This document shows positions 25,782 through 36,199 of a stretch of DNA of 64,000 bases, piece after piece; within the stretch, counting starts at the first letter, position 1, and every line of letters begins with the position of its first letter. Source of the DNA: an uncultured Sphingobacteriaceae bacterium (GTDB lineage: Bacteria; Bacteroidota; Bacteroidia; Sphingobacteriales; Sphingobacteriaceae); assembly GCA_946887045.1 (NCBI GenBank), contig CAMPKC010000008.1:1-64000 (forward strand). The letters run 5' to 3'. The translations under genes were made by a program, and so were the position numbers. The notes below the pieces were generated by a model. The model ran no database searches. It was not told the origin of the DNA and worked only from the letters and a program-made list of their open reading frames with translations.

Positions 25782-28085
25782 ATGTTTCATGTTCAAGTGA
25801 TAATTAAAATCGGTTATATACCCTACATCTTTATTACACCTATAAAAAGTAAGTTTTCCTCTGGAATACTGCTGATATTATCCGGTCTACTTGTCGTTCT
25901 ATTCTCCTCAGCTCAAGCCCAAACTTCCGAGCCCTATAAATGGAATAGTGTATTTATTGGCGGTGGTGGTTTTGTGTCTGGGCTAATTACAAGCAAAAAA
26001 CAGCCCGGTCTTATGTATGCCCGAACCGATGTCGGAGGAGCATATAAATGGGATGCAGGTACAAATTCCTGGTTGCCATTAATGGATTGGGTCTCTGAGC
26101 GGCAACAGGGAATTTTAGGGGCCGAGTCTTTAGCGATCGATCCGCAGAATCCCAACGTCGTTTATATATCCACGGGTATTGAGTACTTTAATAATGGGAA
26201 AAGTTACATCCTTCGCTCCTCAGATTATGGAGCAAATTTTACCATAACAGAAGTAACCGACCAGTTTAAAATCCATGGAAATGGAATGGGAAGACAAAAC
26301 GGAGAAAAGTTGCAGGTCGATCCCAATAACAGTTCTATTGTTTATTGCGGTACCCGTTGGAACGGCTTATTTCGAAGCATAAATTTTGGTTCAACATGGA
26401 GCAGAGTTAAATCATTAAACGTAACCACAACTGCCAATGAAAACGGTATAAGTTTCGTAGTTCTTGATAAAGCAAGTGCTGCAGTCGGAAGTGCCACACA
26501 ACGAATTTTTGTGGGAATTTCGAGATCCGGCAACAATCAAAATTTTTATATGAGTACCAATGGTGGTATAGATTTCTCAGCATTGGTTAACCCCAAGCTT
26601 GCTGCCGATCTTATGCCGCAGCGAGCAGTATTATCTGGCGATGGAAATTTGTTTATTACTTATGGTGATGGAGCCGGACCGCATGGTGATTGGGTGATAA
26701 CTACGGAGGATTACACTTCGGGACAGATTTGGAAATATAATATTGCTTCAGGAGCATGGACCAACGTAACCCCGGCTGGTATAAACAGACCCTTTGGCGG
26801 CATTAGTGTAGATCCAACAAACCCGCAACGGCTAGTGGCCTCCACGACAAATACGTATTTATTGCAAAAGGGAGATGTTTTTGGTGACCGGTTTTTTATC
26901 AGCACAAATGGCGGAAAGAGCTGGACGGATGTCGTTAGCCGTGGATTTGAAATCAACCCAAATGGTGTTACCTGGATTCCTGGGGAATCTATTCATTGGG
27001 CGGGTTGCATAGAATTTGATCTATCTAACCCTAAAAAGGTTTGGGTGACATCTGGTAATGGTGTTTTTCTTAATGAAGATATAGACGCGGCACCTGGAGT
27101 ATGGAAGTTTAGTGTTAAAGGATTAGAGGAGACTGTTCCGCTTAACATGGTAAGTATTCCCAACGGACCACAACTTTCTGTGATTGGAGATTATGATGGT
27201 TTCAGGCATACTGATATTGAACAATACGCACCCATCCATAACCCAAGAATGGGTACAACCACTGGTTTAGATTACGCCGTAAGGAATAAGAATAAAGTGG
27301 TACGGGTTGGTACGTCCATGTATTATTCGGGTGATATGGGACTAACCTGGACAAAAACGGCTGTAATTAATGGAACAAAAGGACAGGTAGCACTATCCGC
27401 TGATGGTAACATTCTTCTGCATAGTCCGGTTGGATCCGACATTTCTTACAGGTCCACAAACAACGGTTCGTTATGGACAACAATTTCAGGTTTGAATTTT
27501 AAAAACGCACGGCCAGTGGCTGATGGTGCAAATCCCAATAAGTTTTATGCTTACAACAACGGAGCTGCTCTCATGATGCTAAGTACAGATGGGGGTGTAA
27601 CTTTTACAGCGGGGGGCAGTCCTGGAAACGGCGGGTCGAGAGTTATCCGAACAGTACCTGGCAGAGAAGGACATATTTGGGTGGCATTGTATGGAAATGG
27701 TTTGTCACGTTCAGTAAATTCAGGTGCAACATTTACTAAACTTAATAGTGTAACTCAATGTAGCGCAGTTGGTATCGGGAAAGCAGCTCCGGGTAGCGCC
27801 TATGAAACAATTTATATTTATGGTACTGTGAACGGAGTTATCGGAGTCCACAGATCTATAGACGAAGGAGCTTCATGGGTGCGTGTTAATGATGATAAAC
27901 ATGAATACGGCGGCCCGGCAAACGGCCAGTTTGTGGTAGGGGATATGAATGTTTACGGGCGAGTCTACATGAGTACTGCGGGACGTGGTATAGCTGTTGG
28001 CGCTCCTGTTTCAAAAAGGGAACTAAACACTCCGGGTTTTAATAGTGACGAAACTAGTATCGGTGGAACCGATGCGATTAATTAA
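25782..28085 (+). CDS. GH74 endo-xyloglucanase
   Basis: Cleaves the beta-1,4-glucan backbone of xyloglucan by inversion. It is 767 residues, built from two seven-bladed propellers, with repeated Asp-box-like blades such as YKWDAGTNSWLPL and STDGGVTF. Catalytic acids in the usual places are D83 in ARTDVGGAY and D470 in VIGDYDGFRH. The N-terminus is long and basic, then a hydrophobic stretch ends in SSAQAQ, a type I signal with no lipobox. No type IX secretion C-terminal domain is visible (it ends GGTDAIN). The enzyme should therefore be periplasmic or released. It is the only endo-acting xyloglucanase in this locus and is followed six bases later by the GH2 gene. Confidence 0.92.
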   Translation: MFHVQVIIKIGYIPYIFITPIKSKFSSGILLILSGLLVVLFSSAQAQTSEPYKWNSVFIGGGGFVSGLITSKKQPGLMYARTDVGGAYKWDAGTNSWLPLMDWVSERQQGILGAESLAIDPQNPNVVYISTGIEYFNNGKSYILRSSDYGANFTITEVTDQFKIHGNGMGRQNGEKLQVDPNNSSIVYCGTRWNGLFRSINFGSTWSRVKSLNVTTTANENGISFVVLDKASAAVGSATQRIFVGISRSGNNQNFYMSTNGGIDFSALVNPKLAADLMPQRAVLSGDGNLFITYGDGAGPHGDWVITTEDYTSGQIWKYNIASGAWTNVTPAGINRPFGGISVDPTNPQRLVASTTNTYLLQKGDVFGDRFFISTNGGKSWTDVVSRGFEINPNGVTWIPGESIHWAGCIEFDLSNPKKVWVTSGNGVFLNEDIDAAPGVWKFSVKGLEETVPLNMVSIPNGPQLSVIGDYDGFRHTDIEQYAPIHNPRMGTTTGLDYAVRNKNKVVRVGTSMYYSGDMGLTWTKTAVINGTKGQVALSADGNILLHSPVGSDISYRSTNNGSLWTTISGLNFKNARPVADGANPNKFYAYNNGAALMMLSTDGGVTFTAGGSPGNGGSRVIRTVPGREGHIWVALYGNGLSRSVNSGATFTKLNSVTQCSAVGIGKAAPGSAYETIYIYGTVNGVIGVHRSIDEGASWVRVNDDKHEYGGPANGQFVVGDMNVYGRVYMSTAGRGIAVGAPVSKRELNTPGFNSDETSIGGTDAIN

Positions 28086-28091
28086 ATTTTA

Positions 28092-31007
28092 ATGAAATTA
28101 ATGTTAGGCAAGTCTATTTCAGGAAGTTTGAAAAAAAAATTGTTGTTAAGCGTTTTAATAAGTTTTTCAAGTACCCTTTTTTCACAAACCAACCCGGGTA
28201 TTTCAAGAGAACATCTTTTAATGGACTTTGGCTGGAAGTTTTCCTTCGGCCATCCATACGATACCAAAAAGGATTTTAACAATGGCACCGGCTATTTTTC
28301 GTACTTAGCTAAAACTGGCTATGGTGATGGTCCGGCAGCGCCCGGGTTCGACGATCGCAGCTGGAGAAAGCTCAACATTCCGCATGATTGGGCGGTTGAA
28401 CAAGGTTTTGATTCTAGAGCAAGTTTAAGTCATGGGTTTAAAGCTGTAGGCAGAAACTTTCCTGATGCCAGCGTTGGCTGGTATCGAAAATCATTTAAAA
28501 TACCGGAAGATGATTTGGGAAAGCGAATTCACATTGCTTTTGATGGAGTATTCCGCAATTCCATAGTATGGGTGAACGGACATTATTTAGGCACACATCC
28601 AAGCGGCTATCTTGGCTTTGACTATGATATTACCGATTATCTTAATTATGGCGGAAACAATGTGGTTTCTGTACGTGTCGATGCCACGATGGAAGAAGGA
28701 TGGTTTTATGAGGGAGCTGGAATCTATCGCCACGTATGGATAAATAAACTGCATAATTTACATGTCGAAACGGACGGAACGTTTGTTACTTCAGCTTTAA
28801 AAAATAAGGATGCTACTGTAACGGCGAGAGCAACACTTATCAACGAAGGGAAATCACCAAGATCATTTTCTATACTACAGGAGATTTTAGATGCAGACGG
28901 TAAAAAAATAGCTTCTGCTCAGTTAAGTAATTTAAAATTAAGTTCTTATGAAACCAAAGAGTTTTCGTCTGAAATGCAGGTTGCGAATGCGAAGCTATGG
29001 TCATTAGAAACTCCATATTTGCATAAGCTGGTCACCACTGTAAAGCAAGGAGATATTACTGTAGACCGTTACGAGACAAGTTTTGGCATCCGGACGATTC
29101 GTTTTGACGTTAACCAGGGTTTTTTCCTTAACGGGAAACATGTAAAAATAAAGGGCTCTAACAATCACCAGGATCATGCTGGTGTCGGTTCTGCCATGCC
29201 CGATAAACTGCATGATTTTCGCGTAATGACCCTGAAACAGATGGGCAACAACGCTTATCGCTGCTCTCATAATCCCCCGACACCTGAATTGCTTGATGCC
29301 TGCGACCGTCTTGGAATGCTTGTAATTGATGAGAATCGGTTGATGGGTATTACATCAACCGAACTCGGCGATATGAAACGCCTTATGCTCAGAGATAGGA
29401 ATCATCCTAGTATCATTAGCTGGTCTATTGGTAATGAAGAATGGGGTATTGAAGGCAATATAACGGGTGCCAGAATTGCGGCCAGTATGCAAGCATTCGC
29501 GAAAAGTGTTGATTCAACCCGCTTTATAACAAAAGCAATTAGTAGTGGGGTTGGTAATGGTATTTCAACTGTGATTGATGTAATGGGGTACAATTATATC
29601 GCAACCAAAAACACAGATGAGCACCATAATAAGTTTCCATGGCAAATGAGCTGGGGAACAGAAGAAGGCTCGACAGTTACTTCCCGTGGAATTTATGTTG
29701 ACGATAAAAAAAATCAACAATTGGCAGCTTACGATAAAGCACAGAATCAATATTTCTACAGCCTTGAAAAAGGGTGGAAGCACTATGCTGACAGAGATTA
29801 CCTTGCCGGAATGTTTATTTGGACAGGTTTCGATTACAGAGGGGAGCCAACTCCATTCGGTTGGCCCTCAACTGGCTCATATTTTGGCATGGTCGATCAA
29901 TGCGGGTTTGCTAAAGACTATGTCTATTATTTAAAATCCTGGTGGACAGATCAACCTACAATTCACATTTTTCCGCACTGGAACTGGCCAGGAAAAGAGG
30001 GGCAGGAAATAGATGTCTGGGTATACAGCAATGCTGATGAAGTAGAACTTTTTCTAAATAACAAAAGCCAGGGCAGGAAGTTGATGGAAAGAAACGGGCA
30101 CCTGGAGTGGAAGGTGAAATATACACCCGGAACGTTACGCGCACAAGGTTATAAGAACGGTAAAGCGACAATAACTGATATGGTAAAAACCACTTCAGAG
30201 GCAAATGCGGTTTACTTATCCTCTAATGTGAAAAGCCTTAAGGCAAACCGGGAGGATATCGCGATCATAACAGTAGATTTAAAAGATAAAAATGGTTTGC
30301 ATATCCCAACTTCAACTAATGAGATTAAATTCACTATAAACGGACCAGGAAAGATTATTGGTGTGGGTAATGGCGATCCAACTTCGCATGAGCCGGATAA
30401 ATATCTTGAAACTATCAGCACTCTAGATCTAACCAATCTTAAAGAAAAGATTGTCGAAAGCACAGATAATCGTCTGGAAACCTCTGCCGAATTCGATGAC
30501 TCAGACTGGCAAAAAGCATTTACTGATGAAAGAACAGAGAAGTTTGCTCAATCAGCGAAAGCCATCGTTTATCGCGGAAGCTTTAATTTAACAGAAGCCG
30601 ACTTAAAGGCTGCCGTTACTTTCTTTTATAACAGCATTGGCAAACAACAGTCTGTATTTGTCAACGGCAAAGAGATTGGTAAAAACCTTCAGGAAAACAA
30701 GCAAGGAGATGTTTTTAAATTGGATGCATCCTATCTAAAGGCCGGAGTCAACACAATAGCAATTGTTACTACCCCCTTGTTTAAAAAGCAAATATGGGAA
30801 TCTGTTAATACCAATCCCGGACTTATACAAATTGTTAAACCCGCTGAACAATGGAAGCGGAAATTATTCAGCGGACTGGCCCAGGTGATTGTACAATCAA
30901 CAGGAGAAAGCGGTGAAATAGTTCTGACGGCCAATTCTGCAGGATTAAAACCCGGAAAAGTTAAAATACAGACACAGGCAATCAGGCCCAGACCCACAAT
31001 AGAATAA
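28092..31007 (+). CDS. GH2 beta-galactosidase with an inserted jelly-roll domain
   Basis: Probably removes beta-galactose from xyloglucan side chains. It is 971 residues with a type I signal ending near LFSQ. The GH2 sugar-binding domain (about 45-210, with PHDWAVEQGF), the Ig-like domain, and the barrel with acid/base E449 (SIGNEEWG) and nucleophile E585 (FDYRGEPTPFG) are all present. A DUF4982-type and a Big-like domain follow. Between SHEPDKY (about 766) and WKRKLFSG (about 921) sits an extra galactose-binding-like module (FDDSDWQKAF, VFVNGKEIG), which interrupts the usual C-terminal domain. It resembles BoGH2A of the ovatus xyloglucan locus. It is in the operon between GH74 and a second GH2. 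Confidence 0.88.
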   Translation: MKLMLGKSISGSLKKKLLLSVLISFSSTLFSQTNPGISREHLLMDFGWKFSFGHPYDTKKDFNNGTGYFSYLAKTGYGDGPAAPGFDDRSWRKLNIPHDWAVEQGFDSRASLSHGFKAVGRNFPDASVGWYRKSFKIPEDDLGKRIHIAFDGVFRNSIVWVNGHYLGTHPSGYLGFDYDITDYLNYGGNNVVSVRVDATMEEGWFYEGAGIYRHVWINKLHNLHVETDGTFVTSALKNKDATVTARATLINEGKSPRSFSILQEILDADGKKIASAQLSNLKLSSYETKEFSSEMQVANAKLWSLETPYLHKLVTTVKQGDITVDRYETSFGIRTIRFDVNQGFFLNGKHVKIKGSNNHQDHAGVGSAMPDKLHDFRVMTLKQMGNNAYRCSHNPPTPELLDACDRLGMLVIDENRLMGITSTELGDMKRLMLRDRNHPSIISWSIGNEEWGIEGNITGARIAASMQAFAKSVDSTRFITKAISSGVGNGISTVIDVMGYNYIATKNTDEHHNKFPWQMSWGTEEGSTVTSRGIYVDDKKNQQLAAYDKAQNQYFYSLEKGWKHYADRDYLAGMFIWTGFDYRGEPTPFGWPSTGSYFGMVDQCGFAKDYVYYLKSWWTDQPTIHIFPHWNWPGKEGQEIDVWVYSNADEVELFLNNKSQGRKLMERNGHLEWKVKYTPGTLRAQGYKNGKATITDMVKTTSEANAVYLSSNVKSLKANREDIAIITVDLKDKNGLHIPTSTNEIKFTINGPGKIIGVGNGDPTSHEPDKYLETISTLDLTNLKEKIVESTDNRLETSAEFDDSDWQKAFTDERTEKFAQSAKAIVYRGSFNLTEADLKAAVTFFYNSIGKQQSVFVNGKEIGKNLQENKQGDVFKLDASYLKAGVNTIAIVTTPLFKKQIWESVNTNPGLIQIVKPAEQWKRKLFSGLAQVIVQSTGESGEIVLTANSAGLKPGKVKIQTQAIRPRPTIE

Positions 31008-31021
31008 TACAAGTTCATCGG

Positions 31022-33790
31022 ATGAAAAAAATAATACCTTTTTTACTTGCTACTTTTTTACAACTAATAGTTCTATCTCTAACGGCTGTTGGTCAGGAAA
31101 CAGAGTATCTGTATCTGTCTGGCCGCGACAAAGACCACACCGTTACCTGGGATTTTTATATCAATACCGGTATGAAAAGCGGCTCCTGGAATAAAATACA
31201 GGTTCCTTCAAACTGGGAACAGCAGGGTTTTGGTAGTTACAATTACTTTACCGATGCCAAAAATCCAGAAGAAACAGGACAATATAAATACAGTTTTAAG
31301 GTGCCCTCAGGTAGCGCATCTAAAAGTGTGTTCATTGTATTTGAGGCATCGATGACTGACACAGAAGTTAAGATTAACGGAGAATCAGCAGGACCGGTTC
31401 ATCAGGGGGGATTCTACAGATTCAAGTACAACATTACAAACTTGCTGAATTTTGGCGGAGATAATCTTCTTGAAGTAACAGTTAAAAAGCATTCCGCAAA
31501 TGAGTCAGTTAACAAGGCAGAACGGGAAGCAGATTTTTGGCTGTTTGGTGGGATATTCCGCCCGGTATATCTGGAAATAACTCCTAAGACCTATATTGAT
31601 AGAATAGCTTTAGATGCTAAAGCAAATGGTCATCTGCAGGTAGACGCATTTACATCCGGTATAACAAATGGGAACAATCTTAAAATGCAGGTTCAGACTC
31701 TTAGTGGACTGGCAATTGGTGCACCTGTGTCTGTAAAATTAAATCGCGGTCAGGAGCGTGTTTCTCTGGAGCAACAAGTAAAAGGCATTATTCCATGGAA
31801 TCCTGAGTCTCCGCAGCTTTATAACCTGGTAGTGTCCATTATCGGAGCTCAGGGAAAAGAGGCTCACCGTATTAAGCAACGCTTTGGCTTTAGAACGGTA
31901 GAAATGCGTCCACGCGACGGATTCTATGTAAACAACAAGAAAGTCATTTTTAAAGGAGTTAACCGGCATAGTCACTGGCCGGAAACAGGCAGAGCGCTGA
32001 GCAAGGAAATTAGCCTGATGGATGTAAAGCTGATTAAGGAAATGAACATGAATGCCGTTCGGATGTCGCACTATCCTCCCGATCAGCATTTTCTTGATGT
32101 GTGTGATTCACTGGGGCTTTTTGTGATTGATGAATTAACAGGCTGGCAGGCTAAGTACGATACCGTGGTTGGCAAAAGGCTGGTGAAAGAATTAGTAGAG
32201 CGCGACATAAACCATCCTTCAGTTGTAATTTGGGCTAATGGTAATGAGGGCGGCTGGAATACAGGTTTGGATGGAGAGTATGGGAAATATGATCCCCAGC
32301 AGCGTTTTGTAATTCATCCCTGGGAAAGGTTTAATGGAACAGATACCAAACATTACCCGGATTATAATTATGTGGTAAACTCGGTATTATACGGACAGGA
32401 TGTTTTCTTTCCAACAGAGTTTATGCATGGATTACAAGACGGGGGCCATGCCGCAGGATTGGAAGATTTTTGGAATCAGATGCTTAAGCATCCTTACGGC
32501 GCCGGTGGATTTCTATGGGCGCTGCATGATGAAGGTACAGTAAGAACAGATAGTAACAGAGTAGTAGATGTAGTGAAAAACCTCGCTCCTGATGGAATTG
32601 TAGGTCCTCATCGCGAAAAGGAGGGAAGCTTTTTTGCAATTAAAGAAATATGGTCACCAATCCATATAGAAATGAAGGAGCTGCCCCAAAACTTCGATGG
32701 TAAACTGCTGGTAGAGAACAGATACATCTACACTGATTTAAAGTCTTGTTCTTTTAAATGGAAGCTAACTTCTTTGCCAGGCCCAGAAAGCACGACACAG
32801 GCTAAAGTGAATGCGACAGGAAATACATCAATAACAGTGGCACCAGGGGCAAAGGCGGTACTGATTCTGGATCTGCCTTCAACCTGGAAGAATAATGACG
32901 TACTTTATCTAACTGCCTACGGCCCTGATAAAAAGGAAGTTTATACCTGGAGCTGGCCGGTAAAATTATCGGGAATACCTATTAAAGATTTTGTACCTGC
33001 GATTAATGTTTCTCAACCAGATGTTACCGAACAGGATTCAAGTATAATTATTAAATCGGATCAAATAGCTTATCACTTTTCAAAGAAAACAGGATATCTG
33101 AAGAAGGTAATTAATCAAAAAGCTGAAATTCCATTATCGGATGGACCGGTGCTGGCAGGTTTTAAGCATACCCTTAAAAGGATAAATCACTACGCGAATG
33201 GCAGCGACTATGTTTTTGAACCACTCTATGAGGGGCCCTCACAATTTAATGTGAAATGGATATTCAGTCCCGGTAAACCTGTGAAATTAGAATACCACTA
33301 CTCCTTGAAAGGTGAGGCCGACTTTATGGGCCTGACTTTTAATTATCCTGAAGAAATAATTACAGGAATGAGATGGCAGGGAAGAGGCCCATACAGGGTT
33401 TGGAAGAACCGCCTGAGAGGTCAGCAATTTGGTGTTTGGCATAAGTATTACAATAATACCATAACAGGCGAAAGCTGGAATTATCCTGAATTTAAAGGAT
33501 ATCATGCAAATGTGCATTGGGTTACTATCGAAAATAGGCGTGCTCCATTTACGGTATATAGCGGCACGGAAAATATGTTTTTCCAAATGCTGAAACCGCT
33601 CAAAGCAGCAGGTGCAACTAACAATAATACCGCTCCTGCCTTCCCGGAAGGAAATATCGGATTCTTACAAGGCATCAGCCCGATTGGAACTAAGTTTCAA
33701 TCGGCAGATAAGATGGGCCCTCAAAGCCAAAAAAACATTCAGTTAAACTACACCCCAATTGGCGGAAGCCTTTGGTTTGATTTTAAATAA
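31022..33790 (+). CDS. GH2 family glycosidase, second type
   Basis: A 922-residue exo-glycosidase of the LacZ-like GH2 branch, not closely related to its GH2 neighbour. A type I signal ends at about AVGQ. The sugar-binding domain contains VPSNWEQQGFGSYNYF, and the barrel has acid/base E409 in IWANGNEGGWN and probable nucleophile E466 in FPTEFMHG. The C-terminal half carries a DUF4981-like domain and a beta-galactosidase small-chain-like domain (MRWQGRGPYRVWKNR). A beta-galactosidase role on side chains is the simplest guess from context. GH2 also includes mannosidases, glucuronidases and arabinopyranosidases, so specificity is open. It begins 14 bases after the first GH2. Confidence 0.85.
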   Translation: MKKIIPFLLATFLQLIVLSLTAVGQETEYLYLSGRDKDHTVTWDFYINTGMKSGSWNKIQVPSNWEQQGFGSYNYFTDAKNPEETGQYKYSFKVPSGSASKSVFIVFEASMTDTEVKINGESAGPVHQGGFYRFKYNITNLLNFGGDNLLEVTVKKHSANESVNKAEREADFWLFGGIFRPVYLEITPKTYIDRIALDAKANGHLQVDAFTSGITNGNNLKMQVQTLSGLAIGAPVSVKLNRGQERVSLEQQVKGIIPWNPESPQLYNLVVSIIGAQGKEAHRIKQRFGFRTVEMRPRDGFYVNNKKVIFKGVNRHSHWPETGRALSKEISLMDVKLIKEMNMNAVRMSHYPPDQHFLDVCDSLGLFVIDELTGWQAKYDTVVGKRLVKELVERDINHPSVVIWANGNEGGWNTGLDGEYGKYDPQQRFVIHPWERFNGTDTKHYPDYNYVVNSVLYGQDVFFPTEFMHGLQDGGHAAGLEDFWNQMLKHPYGAGGFLWALHDEGTVRTDSNRVVDVVKNLAPDGIVGPHREKEGSFFAIKEIWSPIHIEMKELPQNFDGKLLVENRYIYTDLKSCSFKWKLTSLPGPESTTQAKVNATGNTSITVAPGAKAVLILDLPSTWKNNDVLYLTAYGPDKKEVYTWSWPVKLSGIPIKDFVPAINVSQPDVTEQDSSIIIKSDQIAYHFSKKTGYLKKVINQKAEIPLSDGPVLAGFKHTLKRINHYANGSDYVFEPLYEGPSQFNVKWIFSPGKPVKLEYHYSLKGEADFMGLTFNYPEEIITGMRWQGRGPYRVWKNRLRGQQFGVWHKYYNNTITGESWNYPEFKGYHANVHWVTIENRRAPFTVYSGTENMFFQMLKPLKAAGATNNNTAPAFPEGNIGFLQGISPIGTKFQSADKMGPQSQKNIQLNYTPIGGSLWFDFK

Positions 33791-33826
33791 ACTAACAACT
33801 CATATATGATACACCTTATACGAAAG

Positions 33827-36190
33827 ATGAAGAACTTGTTAATCCTGGCATTTCTCTTTGTAACTTTTAACAGTACTGCACAAATTCAGGAAATGAAGTT
33901 ATTAAATTTCCCGGTCGATATTAGTCCCGACTTTAGAGACTTTACAAACACTTATTACCTGGCTGATAGTTTGTCGAAATTCAATCCCGCAACGGCAAGC
34001 GGGGAAATTTTATATAAACGATATAATTACGTTACCCGTCAGGCTTTTGATAATATGCTGGGCGTTTTGAGTCCTGCTAAATCGAACGAATTCCCTGGAA
34101 CTGAATATGCAGCATCGCCATCTTTGCCATTTTCTATTGAGTTTGTATCCCCCAGAACAGTTCGTATCAGAACAACTTCTGGTTTTCAGGCAAAACCAAA
34201 CCAAGAATCATTAATGCTTGTAAACGGCAAGGCTCCTGTGGATAAATCATGGAAGTATTCGAAAATTTCTGGCGGCCACCGTTACACCAGTAATTTTGGT
34301 TCAGTAACTGTACTTGAACATCCTTGGCACGTAGAATTGCGTGACGCAAATGGACGTCTGCTTACTAAAACTGTTCACAGTCAGGATCATGCAGATACTA
34401 GTTATACCCCGGTTGTTCCTTTTTCTTATGTAAGAAGAGCTTCCGATTATTCCCGTAGTATGTCTGCCGCTTTTTCACTTTCTCCGGGCGAAAAGATTTT
34501 TGGTTGTGGCGAATCTTTTACAGGATTTGATAAACGAGGTCAAAAAGTGGTTTTATGGGCTGATGATGCCAACGGCGTACAAAATGAAACCATGTACAAA
34601 CCTATTCCATTTTTCATGAGCAGCCGCGGTTACGGAATGTTTATGCATACTTCAACCCCTATTACCTGCGATTTTGGGAAATACTTTAGCGGTATTAATT
34701 CTATGATGATTGGAGATGATGAATTGGATTTATTTGTTTTTTTAGGTGAGCCCAAAGATGTTTTAAATGAGTATACCAACCTTACCGGAAAATCTCCAAT
34801 GCCACCTTTGTGGTCCTTTGGTCTTTGGATGAGCCGGATAACTTATTTATCTGAAAAAGACGGTCGTGATGTAGCCGCAAAACTACGTGCCAATAATATC
34901 CCGGCCGATGTTATTCATTATGACACTGGTTGGTTTACCACTGATTGGAGGACAGATTACAAGTTTGCTCCCGATAGATTTAAAGATCCTGCTAAACTTC
35001 TAACAGACTTAAAAAAAGATGGCTTCCACGTTTCTTTATGGCAGTTGCCTTATTTTACTCCCAAGAATATACTTTTTAATGAATTGGTTCAACAGAATCT
35101 GGTTGTAAAAGATGCTAAGGGAAATCTTCCTTACGAAGACGCTGTGTTAGATTTCTCAAATCCGGCTACTGTAAAATGGTATCAGGGTAAAATTGCCAAC
35201 TTGTTGAAGCTGGGTGTCGGAGCTATTAAAGTAGATTTTGGCGAAGCCGCTCCTGCCAATGGAATTTATCACTCTGGTCGTACCGGGTTTTATGAGCATA
35301 ATTTATACCCTTTACGGTATAATAAAGCGGTTGCTGATATCACAAAACAAGTGAATGGCGAAAACATTATTTGGGGACGAAGTACTTGGGCGGGCAGTCA
35401 GCGTTATCCGCTTCATTGGGGAGGTGATGCCGAAAATACCAATACCGGAATGGCTGCTGAATTGCGTGCCGGTTTATCCTTTGGCTTGTCAGGATTTGCT
35501 TTCTGGAGCCATGATATCGGTGGATTCGTTCAAAAAACACCGGAAGAATTGTATGGCAGATGGGCTGCTTTTGGGTTTTTGTCATCGCACACCAGAACCC
35601 ATGGTGCACCACCAAAAGAACCCTGGGAATATAGTCCTGAGTTTTTAAGAACTTTTAGGGTAACGGATGAAATGCGCTATAAGCTGATGCCTTATATCTA
35701 TGCACAGGCTAAAGATTGCTCTGAACGTGGCTTGCCTATGGTTCGTGCTCTATTTGTAGAATATCCAAACGATCCGGGTTCCTGGTTAATCGACGACCAG
35801 TATTTGTTTGGATCGAACATGCTTGTTGCTCCATTGATGGAGAATGTGCAGGAGCGTGATGTCTACCTTCCTCCCGGGCAATGGATTGATTATCAAAGCG
35901 GCGAGACTTATTCTGGTGGCTGGCATAAAATCAAACCCGGACAAGTAAGAGCGGTGGTATTGGTGAAGAATGGTTCGGTAATTCCTCATATAAAACTCGC
36001 TCAATCAACTATGAAAATGGATTGGTCGAACATTGAATTAGTATCCTATTCAACCAACGGCGCTGATTCTGAAGGGCTTGTTTGTCTTCCATCGGATAAT
36101 GTTCTAAAAAAAGTTTCAGTTTCGGGAAAAGCCCTAAAATCTGATCCTTACTCGGGAAAAGTAAAGTGGTTATTGACTTCATCTAAATAA
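33827..36190 (+). CDS. GH31 alpha-xylosidase, YicI type
   Basis: A second alpha-xylosidase, of the other GH31 branch. I start it at the ATG at 33827 (MKNLLILAFLFVTFNSTAQ), a clear type I signal; an in-frame ATG at 33806 adds MIHLIRK. It is 787 residues. The N-terminal beta-sandwich contains EKIFGCGESFTGFDKRGQ. In the barrel are the nucleophile D470 in IKVDFGEA, the acid/base D534 in LHWGGDAENT, and FWSHDIGGF. KVDFGE is the motif of Escherichia coli YicI and xyloglucan alpha-xylosidases. It differs from the WWMDASE-type enzyme at the start of the locus, so the locus carries two complementary alpha-xylosidases. It follows the second GH2 by 36 bases. Confidence 0.9.
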   Translation: MKNLLILAFLFVTFNSTAQIQEMKLLNFPVDISPDFRDFTNTYYLADSLSKFNPATASGEILYKRYNYVTRQAFDNMLGVLSPAKSNEFPGTEYAASPSLPFSIEFVSPRTVRIRTTSGFQAKPNQESLMLVNGKAPVDKSWKYSKISGGHRYTSNFGSVTVLEHPWHVELRDANGRLLTKTVHSQDHADTSYTPVVPFSYVRRASDYSRSMSAAFSLSPGEKIFGCGESFTGFDKRGQKVVLWADDANGVQNETMYKPIPFFMSSRGYGMFMHTSTPITCDFGKYFSGINSMMIGDDELDLFVFLGEPKDVLNEYTNLTGKSPMPPLWSFGLWMSRITYLSEKDGRDVAAKLRANNIPADVIHYDTGWFTTDWRTDYKFAPDRFKDPAKLLTDLKKDGFHVSLWQLPYFTPKNILFNELVQQNLVVKDAKGNLPYEDAVLDFSNPATVKWYQGKIANLLKLGVGAIKVDFGEAAPANGIYHSGRTGFYEHNLYPLRYNKAVADITKQVNGENIIWGRSTWAGSQRYPLHWGGDAENTNTGMAAELRAGLSFGLSGFAFWSHDIGGFVQKTPEELYGRWAAFGFLSSHTRTHGAPPKEPWEYSPEFLRTFRVTDEMRYKLMPYIYAQAKDCSERGLPMVRALFVEYPNDPGSWLIDDQYLFGSNMLVAPLMENVQERDVYLPPGQWIDYQSGETYSGGWHKIKPGQVRAVVLVKNGSVIPHIKLAQSTMKMDWSNIELVSYSTNGADSEGLVCLPSDNVLKKVSVSGKALKSDPYSGKVKWLLTSSK

Positions 36191-36199
36191 GACTAGCCG

